This document shows positions 1 through 7,342 of a stretch of 15,652 nt of DNA, piece by piece. Within the stretch, counting starts at the first letter, position 1. Each line of letters starts with the position of its first letter. Under the pieces are notes generated by a model. The model had not been told where the DNA came from. It made no database searches and saw only the letters and a program-made list of their open reading frames with translations. A program made the position numbers and the translations under genes. Origin of the DNA: Oscillospiraceae bacterium (lineage in GTDB: Bacteria; Bacillota; Clostridia; Oscillospirales; Ruminococcaceae). The DNA is taken from positions 1 through 15,652 of the forward strand of contig JAEDGE010000035.1 in the NCBI GenBank assembly GCA_016297675.1. Direction: 5' to 3'.

Positions 1-6
1 AAAAAT

Positions 7-219
7 ATGCTTGGAAAGTTAAAAGACCAATTAACCGATTTGATCGCCGACAATGACGACAAAATTCGGGAGACCATTGAGAATATGGTAAAAAATCAGG
101 AATCCCGTGAAAAAATTGAAGCCCTTTTGAAAAAAAGCGGCTTGGCAGAGAAGCTGAAAGCAGGTGAGCTGGATGATATGATTGCAGCTGCCACGAAAAA
201 GTTTAAAAAGGAATCCTGA
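7..219 (+). CDS. Small charged helical protein, function unknown
   Basis: A 70-residue protein rich in Lys, Glu and Asp, with no cysteine, no signal peptide and no membrane segment. The heptad-like spacing of Leu and Ile between charged residues suggests one or two long amphipathic helices, possibly a coiled coil. I do not recognise the family. The reading frame is still open at the window edge (the two codons before the ATG are sense), and any ribosome site lies outside the window, so the true start could be further upstream. The stop codon is one base before the start of the next gene, so the two are very probably co-transcribed and translationally coupled. That suggests a functional link with the cysteine-cluster protein, but does not prove one. 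Confidence 0.65.
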   Translation: MLGKLKDQLTDLIADNDDKIRETIENMVKNQESREKIEALLKKSGLAEKLKAGELDDMIAAATKKFKKES

Positions 220-220
220 T

Positions 221-706
221 ATGCTGACAAAAATGTTATCTCGCAGCACATGTGCTGCCTGTCGGCTGTGCTGTCAGTTTGATGCCAGCGATATCTGGGA
301 ACTGCCGGTTCTGCCACCAGAAACAGTGGCGGCGGTGCAGCAGATGCAGCCGGATGTGAAACTGGTTCCAGTTGGTGCAGAGCAGACCTTTGCGGCACCG
401 CCATTAAAAGGCGAGGAACTGTTTGCTTGTCCAATGCTGACAGCCCATGGCTGTGGTCTGTCGGAGCAGGAAAAGCCGTTTGACTGTCAAGTCTGGCCAT
501 TCCGGTTGATGCAAACTGAAAATGGTAAGATCGGCATTGCCATTTCAGAGTTGTGCAGTGGGATGCAATCGTATTCGGATGCACAGTTACAGGCATTTTT
601 ACAGGAAGGGCTTGCAGACACGATGTTTGCTTATGCAGAACAGCATCCGGCACATGTGAAGCCTTGGATGGATGGGTATCGGATGATTTTGCAACAGGAT
701 GCCTGA
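221..706 (+). CDS. CxxCxxCC-type (YkgJ-like) cysteine-cluster protein
   Basis: A 161-residue cytoplasmic protein. The N-terminus has C11-x2-C14-x2-C17-C18, and further cysteines follow in ACPML, HGCGL and FDCQVWPFR. This pattern is typical of the YkgJ/UPF0153 family, annotated as zinc- or iron-chelating, whose biochemical role is generally unknown. The ATG at 221 is chosen because AAGGA lies 8 bases upstream (208-212) and the start falls one base after the preceding stop. A longer in-frame ORF opening at 182 would run through the upstream gene and lacks a comparable ribosome site. Metal binding is inferred from the motif. The gene ends just before a strong terminator, so it closes the operon. 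Confidence 0.8.
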   Translation: MLTKMLSRSTCAACRLCCQFDASDIWELPVLPPETVAAVQQMQPDVKLVPVGAEQTFAAPPLKGEELFACPMLTAHGCGLSEQEKPFDCQVWPFRLMQTENGKIGIAISELCSGMQSYSDAQLQAFLQEGLADTMFAYAEQHPAHVKPWMDGYRMILQQDA

Positions 707-727
707 ATTTTTGAATAAAATTGCAAG

Positions 728-770
728 ACCCGTCTGCACGGTAGTGAGAGCCGTGCGGACGGGTTTCTTT
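728..770 (+). terminator. Rho-independent terminator
   Basis: A 14-bp stem (728-741 with 751-764, one G-T wobble) has a 9-base loop and is followed by TTCTTT. It closes the 7-706 operon and sits between convergent genes. On the opposite strand the tail is less T-rich (CTTGCAATTTTA), so termination of the SDR transcript there is possible but weaker. Confidence 0.9.
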
Positions 771-798
771 CATATACTTTACTTGCTATTGAAGAAGA

Positions 799-1602
799 TT
801 ACCAAGTACGAGAATTCAGCTGTCTGAACTGTGCAACGGTAGGTACATGGGAATTCAATCCACCATCTACATTGATAATTTGCCCTGTTACATAACAGCT
901 TTCGTCAGAAGCAAGGAAGACACACATTTGTCCGATGTCTTCCGGGCAGCCGTAACGGTTTACCATAATGTTGCTGGTGAAAATATCTTTTAACGCTTGT
1001 GGAACATGAGCTTCGTTTTCAGGGGTGACAATCAAACCTGGTCTGACACAGTTGCAGCGGATATTCTGCTTCCCATACTGCAATGCGGTGGACTGTGTGA
1101 GCAGGTCTACGCCAGCTTTTGCACAGGCATAAGCGGTAGAACTTAAATCACCGCCGCAGGATGCCATAGAACCAATGTTGATGATAGAGCCGCCGGTTTC
1201 ATTTTTCTGGAGATAAGGCAGTGCACACTTGGTTGCATAGAACGTGCCACGGATGTCGCTCTGGAAAATGTTATCCCACATTTCCAGCGTCAATTCGTCC
1301 ACACGACCATCTTTCAAGCTGACATTAGCAGCATTGTTTACCAGAATGTCAATCTTTCCGTACTGTTCAGCTGTATCTGTGAAAAGCTGTTCAATGCTCT
1401 CTGTGATGGTGATATCCATAAAATGATAAGTTGCTTCTCCGCCGTTTTCCAGAATGCTATCCACAACAGCCTGTCCTTTTTCTTTCCGGCGACCGCAGAT
1501 GACGACCTTTGCCCCTTCTGCTGCAAACAATTTTGCAATGCCCACGCCGATTCCACTTGTGGAACCAGTAACGATGGCAACTTTTCCTTTTAGTCTGTCC
1601 AT
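799..1602 (-). CDS. Classical short-chain dehydrogenase/reductase
   Basis: A 267-residue NAD(P)-dependent oxidoreductase with a single Rossmann domain. The cofactor loop TGSTSGIG is at residues 12-19, NNAA at 89-92, and the catalytic triad is S145, Y158 and K162 (YxxxK spacing intact). The C-terminal GQIINVDGG is typical of FabG-like and sugar-alcohol/steroid SDRs. The length is normal for the class, but the substrate cannot be read from the sequence. The start at 1602 is chosen because AGGAGG lies 8 bases upstream (1611-1616); a longer frame reaching 1644 lacks such a site. The gene follows metG on the same strand after 111 bp of hairpin-containing spacer. I found no clear promoter of its own, so read-through from metG is possible. 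Confidence 0.93.
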   Translation of the reverse strand: MDRLKGKVAIVTGSTSGIGVGIAKLFAAEGAKVVICGRRKEKGQAVVDSILENGGEATYHFMDITITESIEQLFTDTAEQYGKIDILVNNAANVSLKDGRVDELTLEMWDNIFQSDIRGTFYATKCALPYLQKNETGGSIINIGSMASCGGDLSSTAYACAKAGVDLLTQSTALQYGKQNIRCNCVRPGLIVTPENEAHVPQALKDIFTSNIMVNRYGCPEDIGQMCVFLASDESCYVTGQIINVDGGLNSHVPTVAQFRQLNSRTW

Positions 1603-1654
1603 AATAGAAACCTCCTTTATTTTTTTAATCGTGAAATGAATCATGAATTGTGTG

Positions 1655-1672
1655 ATCCGCCAAACGGCGAAC
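1655..1672. repeat. 18-bp GCCGxxCGGC-type repeat, copy 1
   Basis: This stretch matches 15443-15460 at 17 of 18 positions. Its core is a self-complementary hairpin (CGCC, 4-base loop, GGCG). It lies in the metG-SDR spacer next to a pyrimidine-rich tract (1673-1700) and a 7-bp inverted repeat CTTTTGC/GCAAAAG (1679-1685 with 1702-1708). Only two copies are visible here; dispersal across the genome is inference. Confidence 0.5.
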
Positions 1673-1713
1673 TTTTTTCTTTTGCGTTCTTTTCTTTTTT
1701 AGCAAAAAGAAAG

Positions 1714-3663
1714 TCAGCGGATTTTTGCACCGCAAGGCAGCGTCTGATCTGGGAAGATGACCTTTGCACTGCCGTCTGGAGCATCTGCTGCACAGATCAT
1801 ACCATTACTTTCCACGCCGCATAGCTTTGCCGGTTTCAGGTTGGCAACCAGTATGATTTTCTTGCCGATCAAATCTTCCGGCTTGTACCACTGGGCAATA
1901 CCGGAAACAACCTGCCGTCCGCCCATACCGTCATCCAGCTGGAGCTTCAGCAGCTTTTTCGATTTCTTTACCTTTTCGCATTCCAACACTTTCGCTACTC
2001 GCAGATCAACCTTTGCAAAGTCGTCAATGCTGATTTCCGGAGCCAGTTCTGCCACCGGAGCAGATTCTTCTTCTGCTGGTTTCTGCGGTTCGTTGTTTTT
2101 GATAATGGCATTCAAGGCTTCAATTTCCTTTTCCACATCAATTCTTGGGAAGAGAATTTCGCCCTTCTGAATCGTCACATTTGCCGGCAGAACACCAAAT
2201 GTTGCCGCAGCATCATAAGTCCGTTCACTGACACCAGCTCCAATCTGTTCCCAGATCTTTGGCATGGTGGTCGGCATAAAGGCAGACAGCAGCGTGGAGA
2301 TAATCCGGATGGTATCCAGCAAATTGTACAGTACCGTTGCCAGACGGGTCTTTTTGCTTTCGTCCTTTGCCAGTACCCAAGGTGCGGTTTCGTCAATATA
2401 CTTATTTGCACGGGAAACCACCTTGAAGATTTCCGCCAGAGCATTGTTCAGCTGGGTCTGATCCATGAAATAGTCAACCTTGTTTCGCAGGGCGGTTGCT
2501 GTTGCAATCAAGTCGTCATCGAATTCACCGGCTTCCCGTTCTTCCGGCAGCGTACCGCCGAAATACTTGTCTACCATTGCAACGGTGCGGGAAACCAGAT
2601 TGCCCAGACCATTGGCAAGGTCGGCGTTGATACGGGTAATCAGCACCTCGTTGGAGAAGGAACTGTCAGAGCCGAGTGCCATTTCCCGCAGGATATGATA
2701 CCGAATGGCATCTGCACCATAGCGTTCGCCCAGTACAAATGGGTCTACTACGTTTCCAAGCGACTTACTCATTTTCTGTCCGTTGAAGGTAATCCAGCCG
2801 TGTACAGCCAGATGTTTTGGCAGCGGCTGATCCAGTGCCATCAGAATGGCAGGCCAGATAATGGCATGGAATCGCATGATATCCTTTGCCACCATGTGTA
2901 CATCTGCCGGCCAGTAGTGGTCGTAGTCGTGGTAAGTGTCGTTGTAATAACCGAGGGCAGAAATATAGTTGGAAAGGGCATCGACCCATACATAGACCAC
3001 ATGTTCTGGATCAAAGGTGACCGGAATACCCCATTTGAACGAAGTTCTGGAAACGCAGAGATCTTCCAGACCGGGTTTGATGAAGTTGTTCACCAGTTCG
3101 GTTGCTCTGGTTTTTGGTTGGAGGTAGTCGGTTTCGGTGAGCAGCTGGGTAATCCGGTCTGCAAAGGGAGACATCTTAAAGAAGTATGCTTCTTCCTTTG
3201 CCTCAATGACCTCTCTGCCGCACTCCGGACACTTGCCGTCTACCAACTGAGAGTCTGTCCAGAAACTTTCGCAAGGGGTACAGTATTTGCCCTTATATTC
3301 GCCCTTGTAGATATATCCCTTGTCGTACAGTTCCTTGAAAATTTTCTGAACCGTTTCAATATGGTAGTCATCTGTGGTGCGGATATAGCGGTCATAGCTG
3401 ATATTCATATACTGCCAGAGCTTTTTGAATGTCTTTACAATTTCGTCCACATATTCCTTTGGGGTCACGCCTTTTTCAGCGGCTTTCTGTTCAATTTTCA
3501 AACCGTGTTCGTCAGTACCGGTGAGAAACATGACATCATAGCCCTGCATCCGGCGGTAACGTGCGATGGAATCACAGGCAACCGTTGTATAGCAATGACC
3601 GATGTGCGGATTGCCAGACGGGTAATAAATCGGGGTGGTAATGTAGTATGGTTTTGCTGCCAT
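1714..3663 (-). CDS. metG: Methionyl-tRNA synthetase
   Basis: Charges tRNA-Met with methionine in the cytoplasm, using ATP. The 649-residue class I synthetase has the HIGH motif at residues 20-23 and KMSKS at 297-301. Two CxxC zinc knuckles (C128/C131 and C145/C148) sit in the connective domain, and an anticodon-binding helical domain follows. From about residue 548 (motifs KVDLRVAKVLECEKV and VSGIAQWY) there is a Trbp111/EMAP-like tRNA-binding domain, present in the longer dimeric bacterial enzymes. A charged Glu/Pro-rich linker precedes it. Start at 3663: AGGAGGG lies about 9 bases upstream. The gene has its own promoter at 3720-3748. No T-box leader is visible. Family assignment is essentially certain. 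Confidence 0.98.
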   Translation of the reverse strand: MAAKPYYITTPIYYPSGNPHIGHCYTTVACDSIARYRRMQGYDVMFLTGTDEHGLKIEQKAAEKGVTPKEYVDEIVKTFKKLWQYMNISYDRYIRTTDDYHIETVQKIFKELYDKGYIYKGEYKGKYCTPCESFWTDSQLVDGKCPECGREVIEAKEEAYFFKMSPFADRITQLLTETDYLQPKTRATELVNNFIKPGLEDLCVSRTSFKWGIPVTFDPEHVVYVWVDALSNYISALGYYNDTYHDYDHYWPADVHMVAKDIMRFHAIIWPAILMALDQPLPKHLAVHGWITFNGQKMSKSLGNVVDPFVLGERYGADAIRYHILREMALGSDSSFSNEVLITRINADLANGLGNLVSRTVAMVDKYFGGTLPEEREAGEFDDDLIATATALRNKVDYFMDQTQLNNALAEIFKVVSRANKYIDETAPWVLAKDESKKTRLATVLYNLLDTIRIISTLLSAFMPTTMPKIWEQIGAGVSERTYDAAATFGVLPANVTIQKGEILFPRIDVEKEIEALNAIIKNNEPQKPAEEESAPVAELAPEISIDDFAKVDLRVAKVLECEKVKKSKKLLKLQLDDGMGGRQVVSGIAQWYKPEDLIGKKIILVANLKPAKLCGVESNGMICAADAPDGSAKVIFPDQTLPCGAKIR

Positions 3664-3719
3664 TGGAAAATCCCTCCTGTTTGCTGATTGCAGCCAGAAA
3701 ACGGCTGTACTTAATTCTT

Positions 3720-3748
3720 ATCATAGCATATTTTTGGAGGAATTGCAA
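3720..3748 (-). promoter_or_regulatory. metG promoter (sigma-A type)
   Basis: Read on the minus strand: -35 TTGCAA (3743-3748), a 17-base spacer, then -10 TATGAT (3720-3725) preceded by TGC, an extended -10. Transcription would start near 3713, giving a leader of about 50 bases with a 5-bp hairpin (3691-3695 with 3703-3707). Confidence 0.75.
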
Positions 3749-3795
3749 GAGAAAAATTGAGAATAAGCCTCTACGAACGGAAAAGGATGTTATGC

Positions 3796-3993
3796 AAGAA
3801 GGCGATCTATACTAGGCTCTATTGCAAAATCTACAATTTTGCAATACCGGCAATGAATTGCCGGTGGTGGCTTTGCCACCAAGAGCCGCCGTTCATACTG
3901 TCCTCGCAAAGCCGATGGCTTTGCAGCCACTTTTAGTGGCATTGCAAACAACAGTGTTGTTTGCAATAGAGGACAGTATAAAATCGCAATCTT
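3796..3993. repeat. Inverted-repeat element with two three-hairpin units (MITE-like or structured RNA)
   Basis: The ends, 3796-3828 and 3960-3993, are imperfect inverted repeats of about 33 bases; the inner 21 match at 18 positions (3808-3828 with 3960-3980). Unit 1 is closed by a 6-bp stem (3815-3820 with 3882-3887) around three hairpins: 3821-3845 (10 bp), 3847-3864 (7-8 bp) and 3866-3880 (6 bp). Unit 2 is closed by an 11-bp stem (3895-3905 with 3969-3979) around hairpins 3906-3924 (8 bp), 3926-3940 (6 bp) and 3941-3967 (12 bp). Unit 2 in reverse complement has the same order of parts as unit 1, including a shared CTCTATTGCAAA edge. The element begins two bases after the stop of the 99-aa gene and ends before the metG promoter. 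No transposase is encoded. I found no convincing target-site duplication. Confidence 0.75.
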
Positions 3994-3994
3994 T

Positions 3995-4294
3995 TTAATC
4001 ATAATATTGAAATCTGTATCCCTCTTCCGGCTCTCCGATTTCATATCCGAGGGCTTCTGTTAGTTTCTTTTTCAGCAGACAATACCATTCGTTCCAAACT
4101 TTTTCCGGCATGATACCTTGAATTTGAATACCGCTTGGTTCTACAGAAGCCCATAGATTCACATTTTCTCCGCTCCATCGTGGAACATCTTTGTAGCCAG
4201 CCCAATATGGCATCGATTCGTACACCAATCCAATCTTATCCCAAATAGGCTGTGGTGCAGAATAGTGTATATTCAAGTCGATATCGTGTTCCAT
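3995..4294 (-). CDS. Hypothetical 99-aa protein
   Basis: A soluble 99-residue protein rich in aromatic residues (many Trp and Tyr; motifs MPYWAGY, NVNLWASVEPSG and VWNEWYCLLKKKL), with an acidic C-terminus. It has no signal peptide and no membrane segment. I do not recognise the family. It is likely a real gene because GGAGG sits 7 bases before the ATG (4302-4306), a plausible promoter lies at 4337-4365, and the deoD terminator just upstream isolates it as a single transcript. The Trp-rich, single-domain build resembles small immunity or adaptor proteins, but no toxin partner is visible, so that is only a thought. The 3' end abuts the inverted-repeat element. Confidence 0.75.
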   Translation of the reverse strand: MEHDIDLNIHYSAPQPIWDKIGLVYESMPYWAGYKDVPRWSGENVNLWASVEPSGIQIQGIMPEKVWNEWYCLLKKKLTEALGYEIGEPEEGYRFQYYD

Positions 4295-4336
4295 TTGCTT
4301 TCCTCCATATGATCTGATAAAAGAAATTTCAATTTA

Positions 4337-4365
4337 TGTATAGCGTGTGTTCCTTTCAGTGAGAA
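4337..4365 (-). promoter_or_regulatory. Possible promoter for the 99-aa gene
   Basis: Minus strand: TTCTCA (4360-4365), a 17-base spacer, TATACA (4337-4342). The -35 matches consensus at four of six positions. It lies directly downstream of the deoD terminator, where a fresh promoter is expected. Confidence 0.4.
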
Positions 4366-4370
4366 ATAGT

Positions 4371-4406
4371 AAAAACCCCGACCCATCATCTTGCTTGGTC
4401 GGGGTT
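4371..4406 (-). terminator. Rho-independent terminator of deoD
   Basis: A perfect 10-bp stem (4374-4383 with 4397-4406) with a 13-base loop; on the minus strand it runs into a T5 tract. A second 6-bp hairpin (4407-4412 with 4418-4423) precedes it. It lies about 85 bases after the deoD stop. Confidence 0.85.
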
Positions 4407-4491
4407 ACACTTTGGGGAAGTGTTGGAAGTTCATTCCGTTCTTTATTGTAGCAGGATATGCTTAAAGAATTCTGAAAAAGGAAAAAATTTT

Positions 4492-5205
4492 TCAACTTTG
4501 CACAGAAACTGCCGTTCGCAGGGCAATTTCCATCATATCGGTAAAGGCAGTCTGCCGCTCTTCTGCCGAGGTAGATTCTCCACGCAGCGGACAATCAGAA
4601 ATGGTGGTAATGCAAAGTGCCTTTTTCCCAGCAGCTGCAGCATTGCAGTAGAGGGCAGCCGATTCCATTTCCACTGCCAGAACGCCCATTTTTGCCCATT
4701 GTGGCAACGGCGTATTTGCTGTATAGAAGACATCCGTAGAGAACAGATTTCCCACATGGAACGGTTTGTTCTGTTCTCGTGCTGCTGCAACAGCGGCTTC
4801 GAGCAGCGAAAAATCTGCAATTGGTGCAAACATACCGGAAAGTTCATATTGTGCAGCATAGTTGGAATCTGTGCAGGCTGCCATGCCAATGACAAGATCT
4901 CGCAGCTTTACGGCATCTGTAATGCCGCCAGCGGTGCCAATCCGGATGATGGCATCGACATCGTATTCATGGAACAGCTCATAGGAATAAATGCCCATAG
5001 ATGGCATTCCCATCCCGCTGCCCTGTACGGAAATTTGTACGCCTTGATAGGTGCCGGTGTAGCCCAGCATATTCCGGACGGTATTGTAGCAGACAGGGTT
5101 TTGCAGATAGGTTTCTGCAATGAATTTTGCACGCAAAGGATCACCGGGCATGAGTACGACTTTGGCAATGTCGCCTTTGTTGGCTTGATTGTGAGGGGTT
5201 GCCAT
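4492..5205 (-). CDS. deoD: Purine nucleoside phosphorylase, DeoD type
   Basis: Reversibly splits purine ribo- and deoxyribonucleosides with phosphate to free base and (deoxy)ribose-1-phosphate, in purine salvage. The 237 residues match the usual length of the hexameric DeoD family. Equivalents of the E. coli active-site residues are visible with a one-residue offset at the N-terminus: H5, G21, R25, R44 and R88, then E179-M180-E181 (VEMES), S203-D204 and R217. Further motifs are MPGDPLRAK, RNMLGYTG and GSGMGMPS. The ribosome site (GGAG, about 8 bases upstream) supports the ATG at 5205. It has its own consensus-like promoter and terminator, so it is monocistronic and probably constitutive. Confidence 0.97.
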   Translation of the reverse strand: MATPHNQANKGDIAKVVLMPGDPLRAKFIAETYLQNPVCYNTVRNMLGYTGTYQGVQISVQGSGMGMPSMGIYSYELFHEYDVDAIIRIGTAGGITDAVKLRDLVIGMAACTDSNYAAQYELSGMFAPIADFSLLEAAVAAAREQNKPFHVGNLFSTDVFYTANTPLPQWAKMGVLAVEMESAALYCNAAAAGKKALCITTISDCPLRGESTSAEERQTAFTDMMEIALRTAVSVQS

Positions 5206-5232
5206 AGAGAACGCTCCTTTATAAATTTTATT

Positions 5233-5260
5233 TTTATATGATTTTAAAAATATCTGTCAA
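5233..5260 (-). promoter_or_regulatory. deoD promoter
   Basis: Minus strand: perfect -35 TTGACA (5255-5260), a 16-base spacer, TATAAA (5233-5238). The surrounding DNA is very AT-rich. The leader would be about 20 bases. Confidence 0.7.
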
Positions 5261-5279
5261 ATAAAATTCATTTAAAAGA

Positions 5280-6698
5280 TTATCGCTTTATAATTCGCCG
5301 CACGGTACTGGTAATGGCACTGAAGTTATAAGCAATCGTAAAGAACAGTCCAATTGTAAGCATCACTTTCCACCCCGGCGGTGTGTAAACAGAAATGGCA
5401 CTCAAGAGGAAGAGAATTACAAGATTCAGTGCAAATCGGGTGTGGTCAATTGCAAATGGTACATATCGTCTGGCATCCCGTACCCGAATTACATAGCTGA
5501 CAAAATAGCTTACAAAGGTTGCAATACCAGCACCTGTAATGCCAAATGTTCCAATCAGAATCCAGTTCAAAAGCAGATTAACGATGGCTGCGACAAGACT
5601 GGTCCAGAAAGAATGAGAGGTGTGCTGCGTTGCAGAATAAATACTGCTAAAGAATTGATTCATGCACATCATCAGAACGGATACAATCAGAACCGGTGTA
5701 TAGCGGTAAGCTTCTGCGTATTCTGTGTAAGTGCTGGAGTCAATCAGTAAATTGGAGAATGGACGAACGAATACAATTAGGATTGCACTGGCAATGACCA
5801 GAAAAGATTCGTAAGCCGAAAATACTTGCTTATAAAAATGGCTGCGTGTTTTGGAATCATTCTCCAGAATAGCAGACATGTTCCATGCCTGATAGAAGAC
5901 AGTGGAAACCGTGGAAATTAAGTTCGGCAATTTTGATGCGACACTATAAATGCCAGCAGCCGTTTCCCCGACCAGTCCCGATGGACCATTCATATACCGC
6001 AGAAAGAGCCGATCAGAAAAGCCTGTGACCAGCCAAAGCAGTGCTGTCGGAATCAACGGAGCCGAAAACTTAATCATTAAGCGTGACATTTTGGGACTGA
6101 TATACTGCCGCCCAACATATTTTCGTAGTCCTGCAATCCACCATAGGAAAATGGCAGAGAGCAGATCAGAGCAGATGACAGAAAGCAGAAATCCCGTAAC
6201 ACCAAGATCCAGAAACGAAATAAAAATGACGTTAAAGATAAATAAGGTCAATGTGGCAAGAATGCCGTCAAATGCAAACAATGTTACCAATCCTCGTGCA
6301 CGCACAAACTGAGAGTGAATAGAACGGAGGGAAGAAGTGAATACATAAATAATTAGTAGCCATAAGTACCCGTCTGTATAGGGTAGTAGTTTTAATAATG
6401 GAGAACATACCAACAGCACACACATTCCTAAACCAAGAATGACGTAGGAGGAGGTGAGAATTTTCCGCTTATCGTAGTTCCGAATCAGTCCGTAACGTAA
6501 AATGGCATCTGTAATGGAAAATGTTACAATTGGAATGATAAAATTTGCGGTTTGTTCCAATAGTTCCTTTGTACTGATATCTGCTGGATTGATGTTTGCA
6601 GTATATAGTTTTGTTAAGAATAGCAATAGGATTTTTGAGCCAAACGAACCGATCGCAAAGATGATGGTGTTGGCGGCAAGTCGTTTGTATTGATTCAT
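5280..6698 (-). CDS. Wzx-like polysaccharide flippase (MOP superfamily)
   Basis: A 472-residue integral membrane protein with about 12-14 hydrophobic segments throughout, short charged loops and no large soluble domain. The opening (NTIIFAIGSFGSKILLL) and overall pattern fit the polysaccharide biosynthesis/oligosaccharide flippase family, which moves undecaprenyl-linked sugar units across the cytoplasmic membrane. GAGGAG about 6 bases upstream supports the ATG at 6698. It has its own extended -10 promoter (6807-6815) and lies divergent from the sigma factor, about 2.8 kb from the glycan operon. Exporting that operon's product is a reasonable inference. Substrate cannot be read from sequence. 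No terminator is obvious before the deoD promoter. Confidence 0.9.
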   Translation of the reverse strand: MNQYKRLAANTIIFAIGSFGSKILLLFLTKLYTANINPADISTKELLEQTANFIIPIVTFSITDAILRYGLIRNYDKRKILTSSYVILGLGMCVLLVCSPLLKLLPYTDGYLWLLIIYVFTSSLRSIHSQFVRARGLVTLFAFDGILATLTLFIFNVIFISFLDLGVTGFLLSVICSDLLSAIFLWWIAGLRKYVGRQYISPKMSRLMIKFSAPLIPTALLWLVTGFSDRLFLRYMNGPSGLVGETAAGIYSVASKLPNLISTVSTVFYQAWNMSAILENDSKTRSHFYKQVFSAYESFLVIASAILIVFVRPFSNLLIDSSTYTEYAEAYRYTPVLIVSVLMMCMNQFFSSIYSATQHTSHSFWTSLVAAIVNLLLNWILIGTFGITGAGIATFVSYFVSYVIRVRDARRYVPFAIDHTRFALNLVILFLLSAISVYTPPGWKVMLTIGLFFTIAYNFSAITSTVRRIIKR

Positions 6699-6806
6699 GG
6701 CATCTCCTCATTTATGGATAAAATTTTTTCCGGACAGCATTTCTGAAAATAGATTGTTGATGGGCGAAAATGTCCGCAACAGGACTGTTGTCACAGGAAT
6801 ACTGTT

Positions 6807-6815
6807 ATTATACCA
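6807..6815 (-). promoter_or_regulatory. Extended -10 promoter of the flippase gene
   Basis: Minus strand TGGTATAAT; the -35 region (6830-6835) is poor, so the TG extension would carry recognition. It predicts a leader of about 100 bases. The same nine bases occur facing the other way before the sigma factor gene. Confidence 0.55.
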
Positions 6816-6879
6816 TAAAATCATGAAAAAGAAAACGCTTTTTTCAAAAAGATGTAAATTTTTTCACGTGAATTGCAGG

Positions 6880-6927
6880 CAAAAATTCATAAATTTTTGT
6901 GGTAGCTTTTGTGCATTCCTACAAAAG
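6880..6927. other. Two AT-rich hairpins in the divergent intergenic region
   Basis: One perfect 8-bp stem (6880-6887 with 6892-6899, 4-base loop) is followed by a 7-bp stem (6906-6912 with 6921-6927, 8-base loop). There is no ORF support here. The hairpins could be regulatory sites or, read leftwards, part of the sequence upstream of the flippase promoter. Function is unknown. Confidence 0.35.
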
Positions 6928-7000
6928 TCACAAAAACTGAAAAAAATTTTCGGGATTTGCAACTTTTTCTATTCCAGAATTGTATCCATAGTGAAGGGAT

Positions 7001-7231
7001 TTTTTGCGGCGTTTGCCGTGCAAACAGTGGTATGCAGTTCTGTTTTTCCTTTAAGCCGTGAGAAAGGGCGGTGTGAGGGGGGATTGCACTGTGCGGTACG
7101 AGGAACCCATCCAGAAAGGACAGGCCGGGAACACTGGTTTTGGGATGGAAGAAAACAGAAACATACTTGCTGGACATAGGCAAAATAATGCGGAATGCAG
7201 ATTCTCCCCGATGCTGTTTTCCGCATTTTTG
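7001..7231 (+). ncRNA. Candidate structured non-coding RNA, unassigned
   Basis: In a 718-bp gene-free gap, a less AT-rich block folds around a long irregular helix: 7012-7017 with 7179-7184 (TTTGCC/GGCAAA), 7025-7027 with 7170-7172, 7030-7034 with 7162-7166 (GTATG/CATAC) and 7038-7046 with 7152-7160 (TTCTGTTTT/AAAACAGAA). Inside are hairpins 7048-7052/7063-7067 and 7107-7112/7143-7148 (CCATCC/GGATGG), with an unpaired-looking G-rich stretch between them. A terminator starts three bases after the closing helix. A competing 5' hairpin (7003-7024) uses the same TTTGCC bases, so two conformations are possible. I see no coding signal and no convincing promoter; the 5' end is uncertain. I could not match it to a known class. 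Size and host would fit classes such as 6S or the raiA motif, but I do not recognise either. Confidence 0.5.
7187..7231 (+). terminator. Intrinsic terminator of the candidate RNA
   Basis: A 9-bp stem (7187-7195 with 7219-7227) extends through GCAG/CTGT (7197-7200 with 7214-7217) and ends in T5 (7226-7230). No coding gene ends upstream on this strand, so it must serve a non-coding transcript or a leader. Confidence 0.75.
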
Positions 7232-7342
7232 TTTGCTGTAGATTTGAAAGATGGCAAAAGATGGATTGCATCTTATTTTTTAATATTTTATGATAAATTC
7301 ACAATCGGTTCATTTGGGGCTGTAGTAATCATTCTATCGCAG

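Noticed and set aside
2695..3687. 330-aa plus-strand ORF opposite metG
   Set aside because: Lies antisense to an unambiguous methionyl-tRNA synthetase and shows no recognisable protein character or ribosome site.
3664..3719. T-box leader for metG
   Set aside because: Only about 50 bases of leader remain after the promoter, with no T-box sequence, specifier stem or antiterminator.
3796..3993. CRISPR array or tRNA-like genes
   Set aside because: The repeats are inverted hairpins, not direct repeats with spacers, and no tRNA arms (TTCGA loop, CCA end) are present.
3790..4044. 84-aa minus-strand ORF through the hairpin region
   Set aside because: It runs through the palindromic repeat, overlaps the 3' end of the better supported 99-aa gene and has no ribosome site; it is a by-product of the repeat.
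4420..5241. 273-aa plus-strand ORF opposite deoD
   Set aside because: Antisense shadow of deoD, whose active-site residues are intact.
6697..7179. 160-aa plus-strand ORF in the divergent region
   Set aside because: AT-rich composition, crosses the flippase promoter and hairpins, and no ribosome site fits.
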